DNA of 64,000 nucleotides from Candidatus Omnitrophota bacterium (GCA_020429915.1 JAGQKV010000011.1:36744-100743), one strand, 5' to 3'. Positions 32,534 through 41,545 are shown, counted from the first letter of the stretch. Numbers and translations are program-made. The notes: generated from the letters alone by a model not told the origin.

Positions 32534-33505
32534 TCAGTTTCCGAAGATCGAACGCAACCCGCCGCCGATCACATCGCGCGTGGTGTCACGGATGGTGGAC
32601 TTGACGGCATTGCCGGTCTCGTCTTTAATGATCCCGCCGACCTCTTCGACCAAATCTTCGCCGGGCATTTCGTTGCCCGCCGCATTTTGCACCTGCTGCG
32701 ATCCGGCGGCCGCCTTCATCGCTTCTTTATATTCGGGACTGCCGGTAAAATCCTGCATCTGGCGCATCGCTTTCATGGCTTCCGGATCGTTCTGCATTTC
32801 TTTGAACTGCCGCATGGCTTCCGCCATTTCCGGATCGTTCTGCAAATTCTTCATGGTCTCCCGGGCCTGCTGGATTTCTTCGGCCGACGGCATATCACTG
32901 GGATCCACCTCCGCAATTTCCATACCTGACGGCAAACGGAGCTTGGCCTGATCGATATTCGCGTTTTCCTTGAATTCAACGGCCTGCATTTCGTAGGAAA
33001 AGCCCATCATTTGCATCTCGGCCTTAAGGGCCAACCCTTTGTAAACCCACACCCTGTAGTCGCCGATATTGTTCAGCTTGTAGATGGTCGCCTTGCGGCC
33101 CAGGATTTTCTCAGTGCCGATCTTTTCCCCGCCGAAGGCATCCAGCATCTGCTCGGTAAATTCCCGCGGCTGCTGGGACTTGCTGCCGGACATCTGCTTC
33201 ATCATCTGCTCGTAGTCGATTTTTGATGCCTTGCTGCTGCCTTTCTCAAAATTGTAAGCCCAACGCCCGTCAATGATATTGACGGACTGATTACTCTGGG
33301 TCATGCCGAAGACGGTCACAGTCGAATCCGTGTAGCGGGCCTCCTGATCGCCGTAGTTGTCCCAATACAGCTCTTCCGTCCCCTGGGACGTTTCGTACTT
33401 GATGTAGCCGGATTTGACATCATATCGCTTGGCAGCCTCGGCCGACCCGGATACCAAAAGGCCTGCCATAAGGATTGCTGTCATAATGGTCGTTATCTGT
33501 CGCAT
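32534..33505 (-). CDS. Secreted protein with STI1-like repeats
   Basis: A 323-aa protein with a signal peptide (cleavage near SAEA, residue 24). Residues 25-200 form a beta-rich domain that resembles DUF4412/LolA-like outer-membrane-associated proteins (YNFEKGSSK, ATIYKLNNIGDYRVWVYKG). Residues 207-265 are Met/Gln/Asp-rich repeats built on N-D-P-x-M/A (LQNDPEMAEAMRQFKEMQ then NDPEAMKAMRQMQ), like STI1 chaperone-binding repeats. The tail (290-323) is Gly/Val/Asp-rich. Such repeats in an exported protein are unusual. Probably it binds hydrophobic peptide or lipid in the periplasm; this is inference. Confidence 0.65.
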   Translation of the reverse strand: MRQITTIMTAILMAGLLVSGSAEAAKRYDVKSGYIKYETSQGTEELYWDNYGDQEARYTDSTVTVFGMTQSNQSVNIIDGRWAYNFEKGSSKASKIDYEQMMKQMSGSKSQQPREFTEQMLDAFGGEKIGTEKILGRKATIYKLNNIGDYRVWVYKGLALKAEMQMMGFSYEMQAVEFKENANIDQAKLRLPSGMEIAEVDPSDMPSAEEIQQARETMKNLQNDPEMAEAMRQFKEMQNDPEAMKAMRQMQDFTGSPEYKEAMKAAAGSQQVQNAAGNEMPGEDLVEEVGGIIKDETGNAVKSTIRDTTRDVIGGGLRSIFGN

Positions 33506-33670
33506 TTTTTCCCCCGTAGATAGTGGTTGATAGAGACCCCATTTTACACTTTCGGGTCGAAAATAACAACATTTTCTGCGGAGGCTACGAGCACCTCAAA
33601 TCCACCGGATCCCGAGCCCGCGACGTCCGGCATTCCGAGGGAGCCGGGGCATCGGCTGAGGCAGCCGCGC

Positions 33671-34390
33671 TCACTGCGGGGACTGACGGACGCTCCAGTA
33701 TTGCTGGGCAAACTGCTCCACATCCCGTCCCGTGAGATTGCGCCACCACATACGGATGTCAAAACCCAGCACACGGTATATACCCCGATCCAGAAACCGG
33801 CGGGCCGAGGTCACCATGTCCCGATGGACCAGCGCCAATTCTCCGCGGCGCTCGACTTTTCGACAGAAATCGGAGGCCTCCATGAGCGTGACTTCAGGGT
33901 AGCCGCCCGACTCCTCAAAGATGTCGCGCCGGACGAAGATCCCCTGGTCACCGTAGTACCAAGGCCATATCCGGTACCGCAACCGGTTGATGAATTCCAC
34001 CACCCGCAGGCCGAATTCCCGTCCTTGCAGCTTGAATTCAAAGGCGCCCCCCACGCAACCGGGCAGGCGAAGCGCCGTCAGGATTTCGGCATCCCACCGC
34101 TCAGGCACCAGTGAGTCGGCATCCAGAAAAAGGAGAATGTCGCCGGTCGCGCGGGCAGCCCCGCAATTCAACAGATACGCCCTGCCGCGGGGCGCGTCCG
34201 GAAAAAAGATAACTTTGGCCCCGGCCTCCCGGGCCACCTCCCCGGTTCCGTCGGTCGATCCGCCGTCGACAACGATAATCTCGTGGCGAGCGGTGAACGC
34301 CGACCGGTCCGTCAACGCCCGCAGTACGCCGGGAAGACATTCCGCCTCATTGAGCGCCGGGATGATGATACTGATGGTTTTCGTAATCAT
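33671..34390 (-). CDS. Family 2 glycosyltransferase, TIGR04283-like
   Basis: A 239-aa GT-A fold enzyme. The N-terminal block ISIIIPALNEAECLPGVLRA, then EIIVVDGGSTDGT and ILLFLDADSLVP (the DxD metal site), are typical of family 2. GDQGIFVRRDIFEESGGYPE and EASDFCRKVERRGEL (the acidic ED-like catalytic pair) follow. The short size and C-terminal pattern match the TIGR04283 subgroup, often found near sterol or carotenoid-type pathways. The acceptor and donor are unknown. It is separated from its neighbours by gaps of about 100-165 bases. Confidence 0.88.
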   Translation of the reverse strand: MITKTISIIIPALNEAECLPGVLRALTDRSAFTARHEIIVVDGGSTDGTGEVAREAGAKVIFFPDAPRGRAYLLNCGAARATGDILLFLDADSLVPERWDAEILTALRLPGCVGGAFEFKLQGREFGLRVVEFINRLRYRIWPWYYGDQGIFVRRDIFEESGGYPEVTLMEASDFCRKVERRGELALVHRDMVTSARRFLDRGIYRVLGFDIRMWWRNLTGRDVEQFAQQYWSVRQSPQ

Positions 34391-34490
34391 AATACCGGAT
34401 TCAAACGGTTGACTTAGAGGATAGCAACAAACCGATCGTGTCTATGCTGTCACAGGGATTCACCGTACGGAACGATATCGTGGCGGGGTG

Positions 34491-35249
34491 TTACAGGTAA
34501 AGGATGTTGGGAAAGACTTCCTCGATCAATTCGAACAGGGCGGGATCATTTTCCTGCATTTCCTCCCGGGTCTTGAAGAGGTACTCGCCGTTGCGGACCA
34601 TTTCCTTTCCCTGCCACAGTCCGTAGTAAACTTCCAAACCGATCGTCAGATAAAGGGCGGTCCATTCGCTACGGGGCTCTGCGTCCAGGGCATTATGCGG
34701 ATTGAAACGGCCGTCGGCATAGGCGGACCGTTGCGCCCGGGTTAAACGCTGCGCCCATCCCGGATACGCCTGCCTGATCCCGCCGTAGTAAATCGTTTCG
34801 GCGACGTCGGCGAATGACTCGTCGACCATCCCGTGCTGTTCGGCCAGGGACCCCAAGTAGTGGACTTCAATGGCGATGATCGGCACGGGCTGGCAGCCTT
34901 TCACGTCGTTGAAAATCTGATACTCGAATTCTTCCAAATCCTCGCCGTCTTCGAAGATCATAAATACGATCTTGGCCTGCTTGATCGCGCTGCGGATTTT
35001 GCCGTCCAGCTGATCATCCCGGACGAGCATGCGGTTGAACAGATAAGAGATATGATTGATGTGGTCTTCGGATACTTCGGGAACCGCATAGAGCGGAATG
35101 CCTTTGAGGTCACGGTGAACGGTCAACGCTTGTTCCAACTCCGGGGTAAGACAGGTGAGCGACGGCGCCGCGGCCGGGACATTTTGAGCCATGACGGGAG
35201 CCACGCCCAACAGGAACACCAAGGATGTCAGTGAAAGGATTCGAATCAT
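34491..35249 (-). CDS. Secreted hypothetical protein, 252 aa
   Basis: I do not recognise a family. The product has a signal peptide (MIRILSLTSLVFLLGVAPVMA) of about 21 residues. The mature part is mostly helical with conserved-looking acidic and aromatic residues: LDGKIRSAIKQAKIVFMIFE, DGEDLEEFEYQIFND, IAIEVHYLGSLAEQHGM, then YYGGIRQAYPGWAQRLTRAQ. Two Cys residues (about positions 33 and 120) could form a disulfide. It is probably periplasmic and monocistronic. The gene sits between a glycosyltransferase and an SGNH hydrolase, which gives no firm clue to its role. Confidence 0.5.
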   Translation of the reverse strand: MIRILSLTSLVFLLGVAPVMAQNVPAAAPSLTCLTPELEQALTVHRDLKGIPLYAVPEVSEDHINHISYLFNRMLVRDDQLDGKIRSAIKQAKIVFMIFEDGEDLEEFEYQIFNDVKGCQPVPIIAIEVHYLGSLAEQHGMVDESFADVAETIYYGGIRQAYPGWAQRLTRAQRSAYADGRFNPHNALDAEPRSEWTALYLTIGLEVYYGLWQGKEMVRNGEYLFKTREEMQENDPALFELIEEVFPNILYL

Positions 35250-35333
35250 TGAAATCGCCGGACAGGTTTGAGGTTACGAGCCAATTATAGCATAACAGGA
35301 TCGGATGACAAGGGCGCAAGTCGCGCCCGATCT

Positions 35334-36482
35334 CTACTCCGCACTCAGCCAGCCCAATGCCCGCAAACGGCGCACGACCGCGTCGGCATAAACCCCGATT
35401 CCCCGCGCGTTGATATGAAGCTGGTCCTCGGGATGGAAAATCTCGTCGACCGGGACCTTTTCATCACGGATGACCTGAGGAAGCGACAGGATCGGAACAC
35501 CGTTTTCTTCCGCGATCCGGGCTAGGGCGGCGGACCATTTATCAAACGCGAACTGATCGCCGTAAATCTTGCGGATCCGCTCCCGTCCCTCCTCCGTGAG
35601 CACCGGCCGGTACGGCATCTCAACAATCAGGACCCTTGCCCCCGATGCCGTGAGCGTTTTAACCAGGCGGGTCAGGATCTTATCCGTCAACGACATGGCG
35701 CGGACATCTTCGGGACTATAATTGATTTTGAACGGGCGCAACTCGAAGTGTTCCTCCAGCGGATAAAAGGCCTTGAGATCCGGGTGACGGATCAGGCCAA
35801 GCCGACGCAGCGAATAGGAGTGTTCCCATAACCACCAGCGCCATCCCGATCGGCGGCCGGCATCTTCCTCGGCCGGGACCGGCACACCTTCCATCCGAAT
35901 GCCGTCGGCAGAGGTGGGATCCGGCACAAAATACGGTTTGCCGGACTGTCGGAGATTATCCCACACATCGTTGATGCAGACATGCAGCAGGACGATGTCC
36001 GGACGGAAAGACGCCACCTCCTCGGTAAACAGCACATAGAGCTGATCGAGGCCATACCCCCTGACTCCGAAATTCAGAACCTCCCAATCCTTCCCCAGCT
36101 TCTCGGCCAACACCTCGTGACCCCGGGCTTCGGGGGGAGCCTCCCAGAACTCGGCGGTGGAGTCGCCCAACAAGGCCAGCCGTGGACGGGTCTTGGTCAC
36201 CAGCCGCTCGCGGTCCGCAAACCCGTGTTCATTGACTTCCACCCAATACCGGGTACCGTCGCGATACCGGTGCCAGAACCCGCGGGCCCCGGGCCGGTGA
36301 AACGTACCGAGCCTCGGATGATGCGCAAAAAACCGTTCCGCATCGTGCCCCGGAGCCCGAACACCGAAGACGGTGTAGGCTGTCAGGTCGACTATCCCCA
36401 GGACCAGGACCAGTCCCAACAACGAAACCGCCGCGATGACGAACATGTCCCGCAACACAGTCTTTTCGGCGAGAAATTTCAT
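35334..36482 (-). CDS. SGNH/GDSL-type hydrolase, membrane-anchored (copy 1)
   Basis: A 382-aa protein with one N-terminal membrane helix (about 12-33) and a periplasmic SGNH hydrolase domain. Block I is LLGDSTAEFWEAP with the nucleophile S108, block II is LNFGVRGYGLDQ with the conserved Gly, block III is HVCINDVWDN with the Asn, and block V near the C-terminus is DEIFHPEDQLHINARG with the Asp and His. The paralogue at 57774-58991 shares the LNFGV-x-GYGLDQ and FRPDIVL segments. Such membrane-anchored SGNH enzymes often act on acetylated envelope sugars. Confidence 0.8.
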   Translation of the reverse strand: MKFLAEKTVLRDMFVIAAVSLLGLVLVLGIVDLTAYTVFGVRAPGHDAERFFAHHPRLGTFHRPGARGFWHRYRDGTRYWVEVNEHGFADRERLVTKTRPRLALLGDSTAEFWEAPPEARGHEVLAEKLGKDWEVLNFGVRGYGLDQLYVLFTEEVASFRPDIVLLHVCINDVWDNLRQSGKPYFVPDPTSADGIRMEGVPVPAEEDAGRRSGWRWWLWEHSYSLRRLGLIRHPDLKAFYPLEEHFELRPFKINYSPEDVRAMSLTDKILTRLVKTLTASGARVLIVEMPYRPVLTEEGRERIRKIYGDQFAFDKWSAALARIAEENGVPILSLPQVIRDEKVPVDEIFHPEDQLHINARGIGVYADAVVRRLRALGWLSAE

Positions 36483-36512
36483 TTTATTCGGGTTGAAAAT
36501 TACAGTTACGCA

Positions 36513-36540
36513 TTTACAATAGTCTGAATCCCATTATAAT
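36513..36540 (+). promoter_or_regulatory. Promoter of the mla operon
   Basis: TTTACA (36513-36518) and TATAAT (36535-36540) are 16 bases apart. The predicted start near 36547 leaves about 20 bases before mlaE with no Shine-Dalgarno site. The TATAAT box is palindromic (ATTATAAT), so the same site could serve the divergent SGNH gene. Confidence 0.65.
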
Positions 36541-36567
36541 AGGATTAACATAAATTACATCTTCAAT

Positions 36568-37362
36568 ATGGACAATTGCACCAATCCCCTTCAAATCACC
36601 GGCCGAAATACGATCGCTGTGATACGCGAAATGGGAAGAATGGGCTGTTTTTTGGTCACATCCCTTTTCTTCCTGTTGTCGCCTCCCCTGCTTCTTAAGC
36701 GCATCATCAAACAGATGCACTTCATCGGCGTCAAAACGATTCTCGTCATTGTTCTGACCGGATCGTTTACCGGAATGGTCTTGTCGTTGCAAAGTTACCA
36801 CGTATTAATCTTATTCGGAGCCGAGGCAAAGCTGGGATCCATCCTCGCCCTGTCACTTATCAGAGAAATCGGTCCGGTCATTACCGCGCTGATGATCGTC
36901 GGCCGGGCCGGGTCGGCTCTGACCGCGGAAATCGGCATCATGCGCATGTCCGAACAGGTCGATGCGCTGGATGCCATGGGATTGAACCCGTACAAATATC
37001 TGATCAATCCCAATTTGATCGCCGGCATCCTGGTCTTTCCCGTGCTGACCGCGTTTTTTATCGTCGCCGGCATTTGGGGCGGCTACCTGGTGGCGGTGAA
37101 ACTCACCGGACTTTCCAGCGGCCTGTTCTACGGCGCGATGGCCGAATCCATCCTGATGCTGGACCTGAAACTGGGCCTCTACAAGTCCGTCAGCTTCGGG
37201 CTGCTGGTCACCTGGATTTGCTGTTACAAAGGCTTTTATGCCGGTGTGGGCGGGAATTTCGGCGCGGAGGGCGTCAGCCGGGCCACCACCGACGCGGTGG
37301 TCCTCTGCTCGGTCCTGGTGCTGGTGCTGGACTACTATATCACATCAGTTATGTTATTCTGA
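36568..37362 (+). CDS. mlaE: ABC transporter permease MlaE
   Basis: A 264-aa inner-membrane permease with five to six hydrophobic helices. Hallmarks are VKTILVIVLTGSFTGMVLSL near the N-terminus, then LIREIGPVITALMIVGRAGS and SALTAEIGIMRMSEQVDALD, in which EQVDAL is the coupling helix that contacts the MlaF ATPase. With MlaF and MlaD it moves phospholipids across the periplasm to keep outer-membrane asymmetry. It is the first gene of the five-gene operon. The chosen ATG has no clear ribosome site; an internal Met at about residue 22 is an alternative. Confidence 0.93.
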   Translation: MDNCTNPLQITGRNTIAVIREMGRMGCFLVTSLFFLLSPPLLLKRIIKQMHFIGVKTILVIVLTGSFTGMVLSLQSYHVLILFGAEAKLGSILALSLIREIGPVITALMIVGRAGSALTAEIGIMRMSEQVDALDAMGLNPYKYLINPNLIAGILVFPVLTAFFIVAGIWGGYLVAVKLTGLSSGLFYGAMAESILMLDLKLGLYKSVSFGLLVTWICCYKGFYAGVGGNFGAEGVSRATTDAVVLCSVLVLVLDYYITSVMLF

Positions 37363-37369
37363 CACACAC

Positions 37370-38098
37370 ATGATTCAAATCATCGACTTGCACAAGAAAT
37401 TCGGCGAAAATCACGTCCTTAGAGGCGTCAGCCTTACCGTCAACCGTGGTGAAAGCTTTGCGCTCATCGGTGCCTCCGGCAAGGGGAAGTCCGTCCTGCT
37501 GAAACATCTCATCGGATTAATGAAACCGGATAAAGGCCAGGTACTGGTCGACGGCGAAGACATCGGCCAAATGCGTGGCCGCAAGCTCAAGGCCCTCAAG
37601 GACCGGTTCGGGATCGTATTTCAGTTCGGCGCTCTCTTCGACTCTCTGACCGTCTACGAAAACGTTGCTTTTCCCCTGCAGGAAAAGACCAAGCACTCGG
37701 CGGCGGAAATCGACAAGATCGTCAGACGGGAGCTCGCCAATGTCGACCTGGAGGAAGCAGCCGACAACTACCCCGCCCAAATCAGCGGCGGCATGCGTAA
37801 ACGGGTCGCCGTGGCCCGGTGCATGGTCATGAACCCGGAGGTGATCCTTTTTGATGAACCGACAACCGGTTTGGATCCAGTCATATCCAATTCGATTTAT
37901 CATATGATCCAGAATCTCCGCAATACCGATAACCTGACCAGCTTTATCATCAGCCACGACATCCCCGGCATATTCAAGGTCGTCGACCGGGTTGCGATGT
38001 TGCACGAGGGAAAGATCGTGGCGTCCGGCACCGCGGAGGAAATCCAGAATTCGGATAACCCGGTCGTAAGAAAGTTTCTCATGGGAGAAATCGAATAA
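37370..38098 (+). CDS. mlaF: ABC transporter ATP-binding protein MlaF
   Basis: A 242-aa ATPase that powers the Mla transporter. The Walker A motif is GASGKGKS, the signature is ISGGMRKRVAVAR, the Walker B motif is VILFDEPTTGLDP, and the H-loop is SFIISHDIPGIFKV. The start MIQIIDLHKKFGENHVLRGV follows the mlaE stop by 7 bases; the longer frame reads back into mlaE and is not real. Length and motifs match MlaF of other bacteria. Confidence 0.95.
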   Translation: MIQIIDLHKKFGENHVLRGVSLTVNRGESFALIGASGKGKSVLLKHLIGLMKPDKGQVLVDGEDIGQMRGRKLKALKDRFGIVFQFGALFDSLTVYENVAFPLQEKTKHSAAEIDKIVRRELANVDLEEAADNYPAQISGGMRKRVAVARCMVMNPEVILFDEPTTGLDPVISNSIYHMIQNLRNTDNLTSFIISHDIPGIFKVVDRVAMLHEGKIVASGTAEEIQNSDNPVVRKFLMGEIE

Positions 38099-38150
38099 GC
38101 TGGTGGATTATGCATTATTTCTCCGATAGAATAGCGAAAGGTGGACAAAT

Positions 38151-38588
38151 ATGAAAAAGAGCATCATCGAGATTATCGTAGGACTCTTCATGGTCGCCGG
38201 CATTCTGGCCATGGTGTACATCTCCGTCAATCTCGGGCACGTCGACTTTTTCGGTCAGGATGAATACCAGCTCACCGCAACGTTTTCCACGGTCACCGGA
38301 CTCAAAAAAGATACCAATGTCGAAATCGCGGGCGTGCCGGTCGGCAAGGTCGCAGACATTAAACTGAAAGACAGTCAGGCGGTCGTCACCCTCAATATCA
38401 ATAAGGGCGTTAAGGTCCAGGACGATGCCATTGCTTCGATCCGCACACAGGGCCTGCTGGGGGCTCAATTCATAGAGCTGCTTCCCGGCGCATCAGATGT
38501 TATACTTGAAGGTGGAGACGAGATTTTCGACACCGAACCCCCATTCGATTTAATGCTGGTCATAAAGAACCTGGCCGTGGACGAATAA
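38151..38588 (+). CDS. mlaD: MCE-domain lipid-binding protein MlaD
   Basis: A 145-aa protein anchored by one N-terminal helix (about 6-26). The MCE domain (about 38-115) shows ATFSTVTGLKKDTNVEIAGV, then VGKVADIKL and ASIRTQGLLGAQFIEL, the pattern of the hexameric ring that channels lipid. It is slightly shorter than E. coli MlaD (183 aa) and lacks its C-terminal extension. An AGGTGG site lies upstream. It takes lipid from or passes lipid to MlaC. Confidence 0.93.
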   Translation: MKKSIIEIIVGLFMVAGILAMVYISVNLGHVDFFGQDEYQLTATFSTVTGLKKDTNVEIAGVPVGKVADIKLKDSQAVVTLNINKGVKVQDDAIASIRTQGLLGAQFIELLPGASDVILEGGDEIFDTEPPFDLMLVIKNLAVDE

Positions 38589-38610
38589 CCTTGCAGTAAA
38601 GGAAGGATCT

Positions 38611-39216
38611 ATGAACAAATCCATTATTGCCGCCATCACCACCGTCGCCTTGGTTACCACCTCACCGGTCCTTGCCCGGGCCGATGATCCGGGACAACTG
38701 CTGACGTCCACCATCAGCAAGGGATTTGAAATCCTGCGCGATCCTATGCTGCAGCAGCCGGACCAATTGGCCAATCGCCGCAAAAAATTGTGGGACCTGT
38801 TAGGCCCGATATTCGGTTTCGAAGAAATCGCCAAGCGGGCACTCGGTTATCACTGGAAGGAAATCAACGCCGAACAACGCCGTGAGTTTACCGAGACTTT
38901 CACCGAAATGCTGAAAGATGTCTATCTAAGCAAGTCGGACGATTTCCAGGACGGCGAGATCAAATTTGTACGGCAAATCGTCAAAGGCGACCGCAGCAAG
39001 GTGCAAACGCATTTCGTTAACGGCGAGAAGAAAATCATCGTCGACTTCAGCATGACAAAGATCGACGGTCAATGGATGATCTATGACCTTACCGTTGAAA
39101 AATCGGTGAGCTTCCTGGCTAACTACCGCACGCAATTCAACAGCATTCTCAGCAAAGGCACTTTCGAGGACCTTCTGCAGCGCTTGCGGGACAAAAACAT
39201 CGAATTATCGAATTAA
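38611..39216 (+). CDS. mlaC: Periplasmic lipid shuttle MlaC
   Basis: A 201-aa protein with a signal peptide of about 24 residues ending in LARA. The mature part has the MlaC/Ttg2D pattern: LGPIFGFEEIAKRALGYHWK, then NAEQRREFTETFTEMLKDVY and KTHFVNGEKKIIVDFSM-like text, and VEKSVSFLANYRTQFNSIL at the C-terminus. It ferries phospholipid between MlaA at the outer membrane and MlaFEDB. AAAGGAAGG precedes the ATG. It overlaps none of its neighbours. Confidence 0.92.
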   Translation: MNKSIIAAITTVALVTTSPVLARADDPGQLLTSTISKGFEILRDPMLQQPDQLANRRKKLWDLLGPIFGFEEIAKRALGYHWKEINAEQRREFTETFTEMLKDVYLSKSDDFQDGEIKFVRQIVKGDRSKVQTHFVNGEKKIIVDFSMTKIDGQWMIYDLTVEKSVSFLANYRTQFNSILSKGTFEDLLQRLRDKNIELSN

Positions 39217-39228
39217 GGACATACCTCT

Positions 39229-40026
39229 ATGAACCGTACGTTTTGGACCTCTGCCGTTCTGATCTGTTTTTTGTTTCTCACCGCCTCCCCCAACTCCGCT
39301 CATGCCCAATTTTTCTCGATCGGCACAACAGAAGTGGCTACACCCGAGGATGATGACGACTTTCAACTGGATGAGGACGATTGGGATGCGTATGAACCCG
39401 TTATCGTTATCAAGGACCCTTACGAAGGCTTTAACCGCTGGATGTTCAAGGTTAACGATAAGATCTACCGCTACATTTTCAACCCCATTTCGGACGTATA
39501 CGACTTTATCCTGCCCAACCGCGTTCAGGAGTGCGTCGACGATTTCTTCAAGAATGCCAAGACACCGGTGCCGTTGGTGAACAACCTGCTGCAGGGAAAA
39601 TTCACACAAGCCGCCACGGTAGGCGGCCGCTTCCTGGTCAATTCTACCGTCGGCATAAGCGGCCTGTTCGACCCGGCCGAATACTATCTCAAATGGAGCG
39701 AATATGATGAAGACTTCGGGCAGACGCTGGGTTATTACGGCATGGGCAGCGGCCCGTACCTGATCCTCCCCCTTCTGGGCCCGTCCAGTGGACGGGACGT
39801 CCTGGGCTGGATCGGGGATTACGCCCTCAATCCGTTTCTGTGGCTGGGCATATTTGACGTGGAGAAGGAAGAAGTCTTTACCGGCCTGTCATATTTGCGG
39901 CGGGTCAACGCCTATACCTACCGCCAGCGCGACGATTACGAAACCGTCATGGTGGGCGCGATCGATCCCTACATTGCATTGCAGAACTTTTATGTGCAAA
40001 TCCGCGAGGCCAAATCCAAGGAATAG
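39229..40026 (+). CDS. mlaA: Outer-membrane lipid exchange protein MlaA (VacJ)
   Basis: A 265-aa member of the MlaA/VacJ family. After the signal peptide, DPYEGFNRWMFKVNDKIYRY is the family hallmark, followed by FFKNAKTPVPLVNNLLQGKF, VGGRFLVNSTVGISGLFD and GSGPYLILPLLGPSSGRDV. Most MlaA proteins are lipoproteins; here the signal peptide ends in NSAHA with no lipobox Cys, so it should be a soluble or peripherally bound periplasmic protein. The mlaA gene is inside the operon rather than elsewhere in the genome, and ends it before a terminator. Confidence 0.92.
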   Translation: MNRTFWTSAVLICFLFLTASPNSAHAQFFSIGTTEVATPEDDDDFQLDEDDWDAYEPVIVIKDPYEGFNRWMFKVNDKIYRYIFNPISDVYDFILPNRVQECVDDFFKNAKTPVPLVNNLLQGKFTQAATVGGRFLVNSTVGISGLFDPAEYYLKWSEYDEDFGQTLGYYGMGSGPYLILPLLGPSSGRDVLGWIGDYALNPFLWLGIFDVEKEEVFTGLSYLRRVNAYTYRQRDDYETVMVGAIDPYIALQNFYVQIREAKSKE

Positions 40027-40043
40027 GCCCCGGGCAAAAACAT

Positions 40044-40086
40044 AAAAAAAGCGCCTGGCATCACAAAGATGCAGGCGCTTTTTTAT
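40044..40086. terminator. Terminator after mlaA, bidirectional
   Basis: A run of seven A, a stem GCGCCTGGCATC/GATGCAGGCGC with one bulge and a loop of five bases, and a run of T make a hairpin that works on both strands. It lies 17 bases after the mlaA stop and 16 bases before the stop of the convergent gene. Confidence 0.9.
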
Positions 40087-40101
40087 TAATATGAAAAGTC
40101 A

Positions 40102-40779
40102 TTACGGCCCGACCAGGCGCGTAACTGACCCGGTGGGTGATTTGCGATAAACAAACAATCCATCGGAAGGCCGGTAAAAATAGGTGCGCCGGTAATAACG
40201 GGCGAACTTACCGGTCGGATTGTATTTCACTTCCACCGCCTCGATCTCTTCTCCCATTATTTTCATCCGCTTTGTGCCGTCCCGCTGGGCCTCCATCAAG
40301 TACGGCGTCAACTTGTCCTTGCGGAGCGTCCAAAATTCCGTCTTGGACTCGCCGGACAATATCAGCTTCTGCAAATTAAATTTCGGACTGAAATAAAAGG
40401 GCCGGTCGTCTTCCAACTCGATCGTCTTGTCCAACGGCTCCCCATCCAGCGTCCCCTTAAGAATGATGGTCCGTCCGTTCTTTTTTCCCGTGTAACTCGT
40501 GCTGCCGTCACCGCCTTTGTTGGTCCATTCCACAGTATCGAAGTTCTCGTCCAGAATAAAGTCCTCGTACTTGTCCACTTCTTCATCGTCACCGACAATG
40601 GTCCGCGAATACTTCCGCCGGCCGTCGGGCAGCGGTTCGATCTTGACGGTATAGGCGTTTATGTCTTCCCGCGTCCGCGGATTCTGCGTCTGATAGTCGT
40701 AACTTTGGATTTCGGCGGCTACCGGCCCCGCGCCGGCCAATGCCAGGCCCAATACAATCGTCGGGATAAAAGATTTCAT
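40102..40779 (-). CDS. Secreted DUF3108-like protein, 225 aa
   Basis: A protein with a signal peptide of about 22 residues ending in GPVAA. The mature domain is beta-rich with strands such as YDYQTQNPRTREDINAYTVK and a C-terminal repeat of aromatic strands (FARYYRRTYFYRPSDGLFVY). The overall pattern resembles DUF3108 outer-membrane-associated proteins, which probably have a lipocalin- or LolA-like barrel; the match is loose. The function is unknown. It is convergent with the mla operon and lies just after the VTT membrane protein gene. Confidence 0.55.
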   Translation of the reverse strand: MKSFIPTIVLGLALAGAGPVAAEIQSYDYQTQNPRTREDINAYTVKIEPLPDGRRKYSRTIVGDDEEVDKYEDFILDENFDTVEWTNKGGDGSTSYTGKKNGRTIILKGTLDGEPLDKTIELEDDRPFYFSPKFNLQKLILSGESKTEFWTLRKDKLTPYLMEAQRDGTKRMKIMGEEIEAVEVKYNPTGKFARYYRRTYFYRPSDGLFVYRKSPTGSVTRLVGP

Positions 40780-40795
40780 AATGGATGTCCGTTGG

Positions 40796-41545
40796 TTATG
40801 GTTCGAGGGTCAGGCCTGCCTCGGGGACCGCATCCTCGAGGAGCTTCTTGGAAATGTATACGACGTAGTAAGTCACACCGACAGTGGCCAGCAATCCCAT
40901 CCACAACAAAATCCACTCAAAAGTGACGCGGGTGGGATTGGCCCCGTCGATACCGGAGGTGTAACCCACCAGATATCCGAGGTAGACGTAAACGAACGTC
41001 TGCGGCAACCGCCCCACAAAGGAGGCCACCACAAAGTCCCGCGACGGCATCTTGGTGACTCCGCAGACGTAATTCAGAAACAGCGCATTACCGACCGGAA
41101 TATTGCGCAACAGCATCAGAATCTTCCAGCCTTCCTTCTCGATAAGGAGATCCAAACGCTTCCATTTCGGGTTCGCCTGAATCTTTTTATTGATCGTATC
41201 CCGGAAGAAATATCGGGCGAGGAGAAACTTGATATATGAGGAAATGCAGGCCGCCAGCGAAGCCACCAGCACACCCTGGAACACGCCGAAGACCGTTCCC
41301 GCAAAAACCTTGAACACGGCCGACGGCAAAATGACCCCCGACATTACGATATACAGCACCACATAGAGCACAGGAGCCCACCAGCCCAAGCTGCGAATAT
41401 TCTCAAAAAACTGCCGCACGAGCTCACTGTCTTGAAGGTTTTTGGAGAAGAGATAGACGCCGAGCACGATCAGACCGGCACCGAGACACTTCAGATTAAT
41501 ATCGTCAGGGCCTCTAAGTCTCGCGATGAGTTTGCCTGCCGTCAT
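40796..41545 (-). CDS. TVP38/TMEM64 (VTT-domain) membrane protein
   Basis: A 249-aa integral membrane protein. The VTT/DedA-like core is present: GVILPSAVFKVFAGTVFGVF, then VSLAACISSYIKFLLARYFF-like and LRNIPVGNALFLNYVCGVTK, and the family stretch SRDFVVASFVGRLPQTFVYV. About six membrane helices are predicted. VTT proteins are lipid scramblases or related transporters. The start is the internal ATG with GGGAG upstream, overlapping the end of the nucleotidyltransferase gene by 32 bases; a longer upstream frame is a shadow of that gene. Confidence 0.82.
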   Translation of the reverse strand: MTAGKLIARLRGPDDINLKCLGAGLIVLGVYLFSKNLQDSELVRQFFENIRSLGWWAPVLYVVLYIVMSGVILPSAVFKVFAGTVFGVFQGVLVASLAACISSYIKFLLARYFFRDTINKKIQANPKWKRLDLLIEKEGWKILMLLRNIPVGNALFLNYVCGVTKMPSRDFVVASFVGRLPQTFVYVYLGYLVGYTSGIDGANPTRVTFEWILLWMGLLATVGVTYYVVYISKKLLEDAVPEAGLTLEP

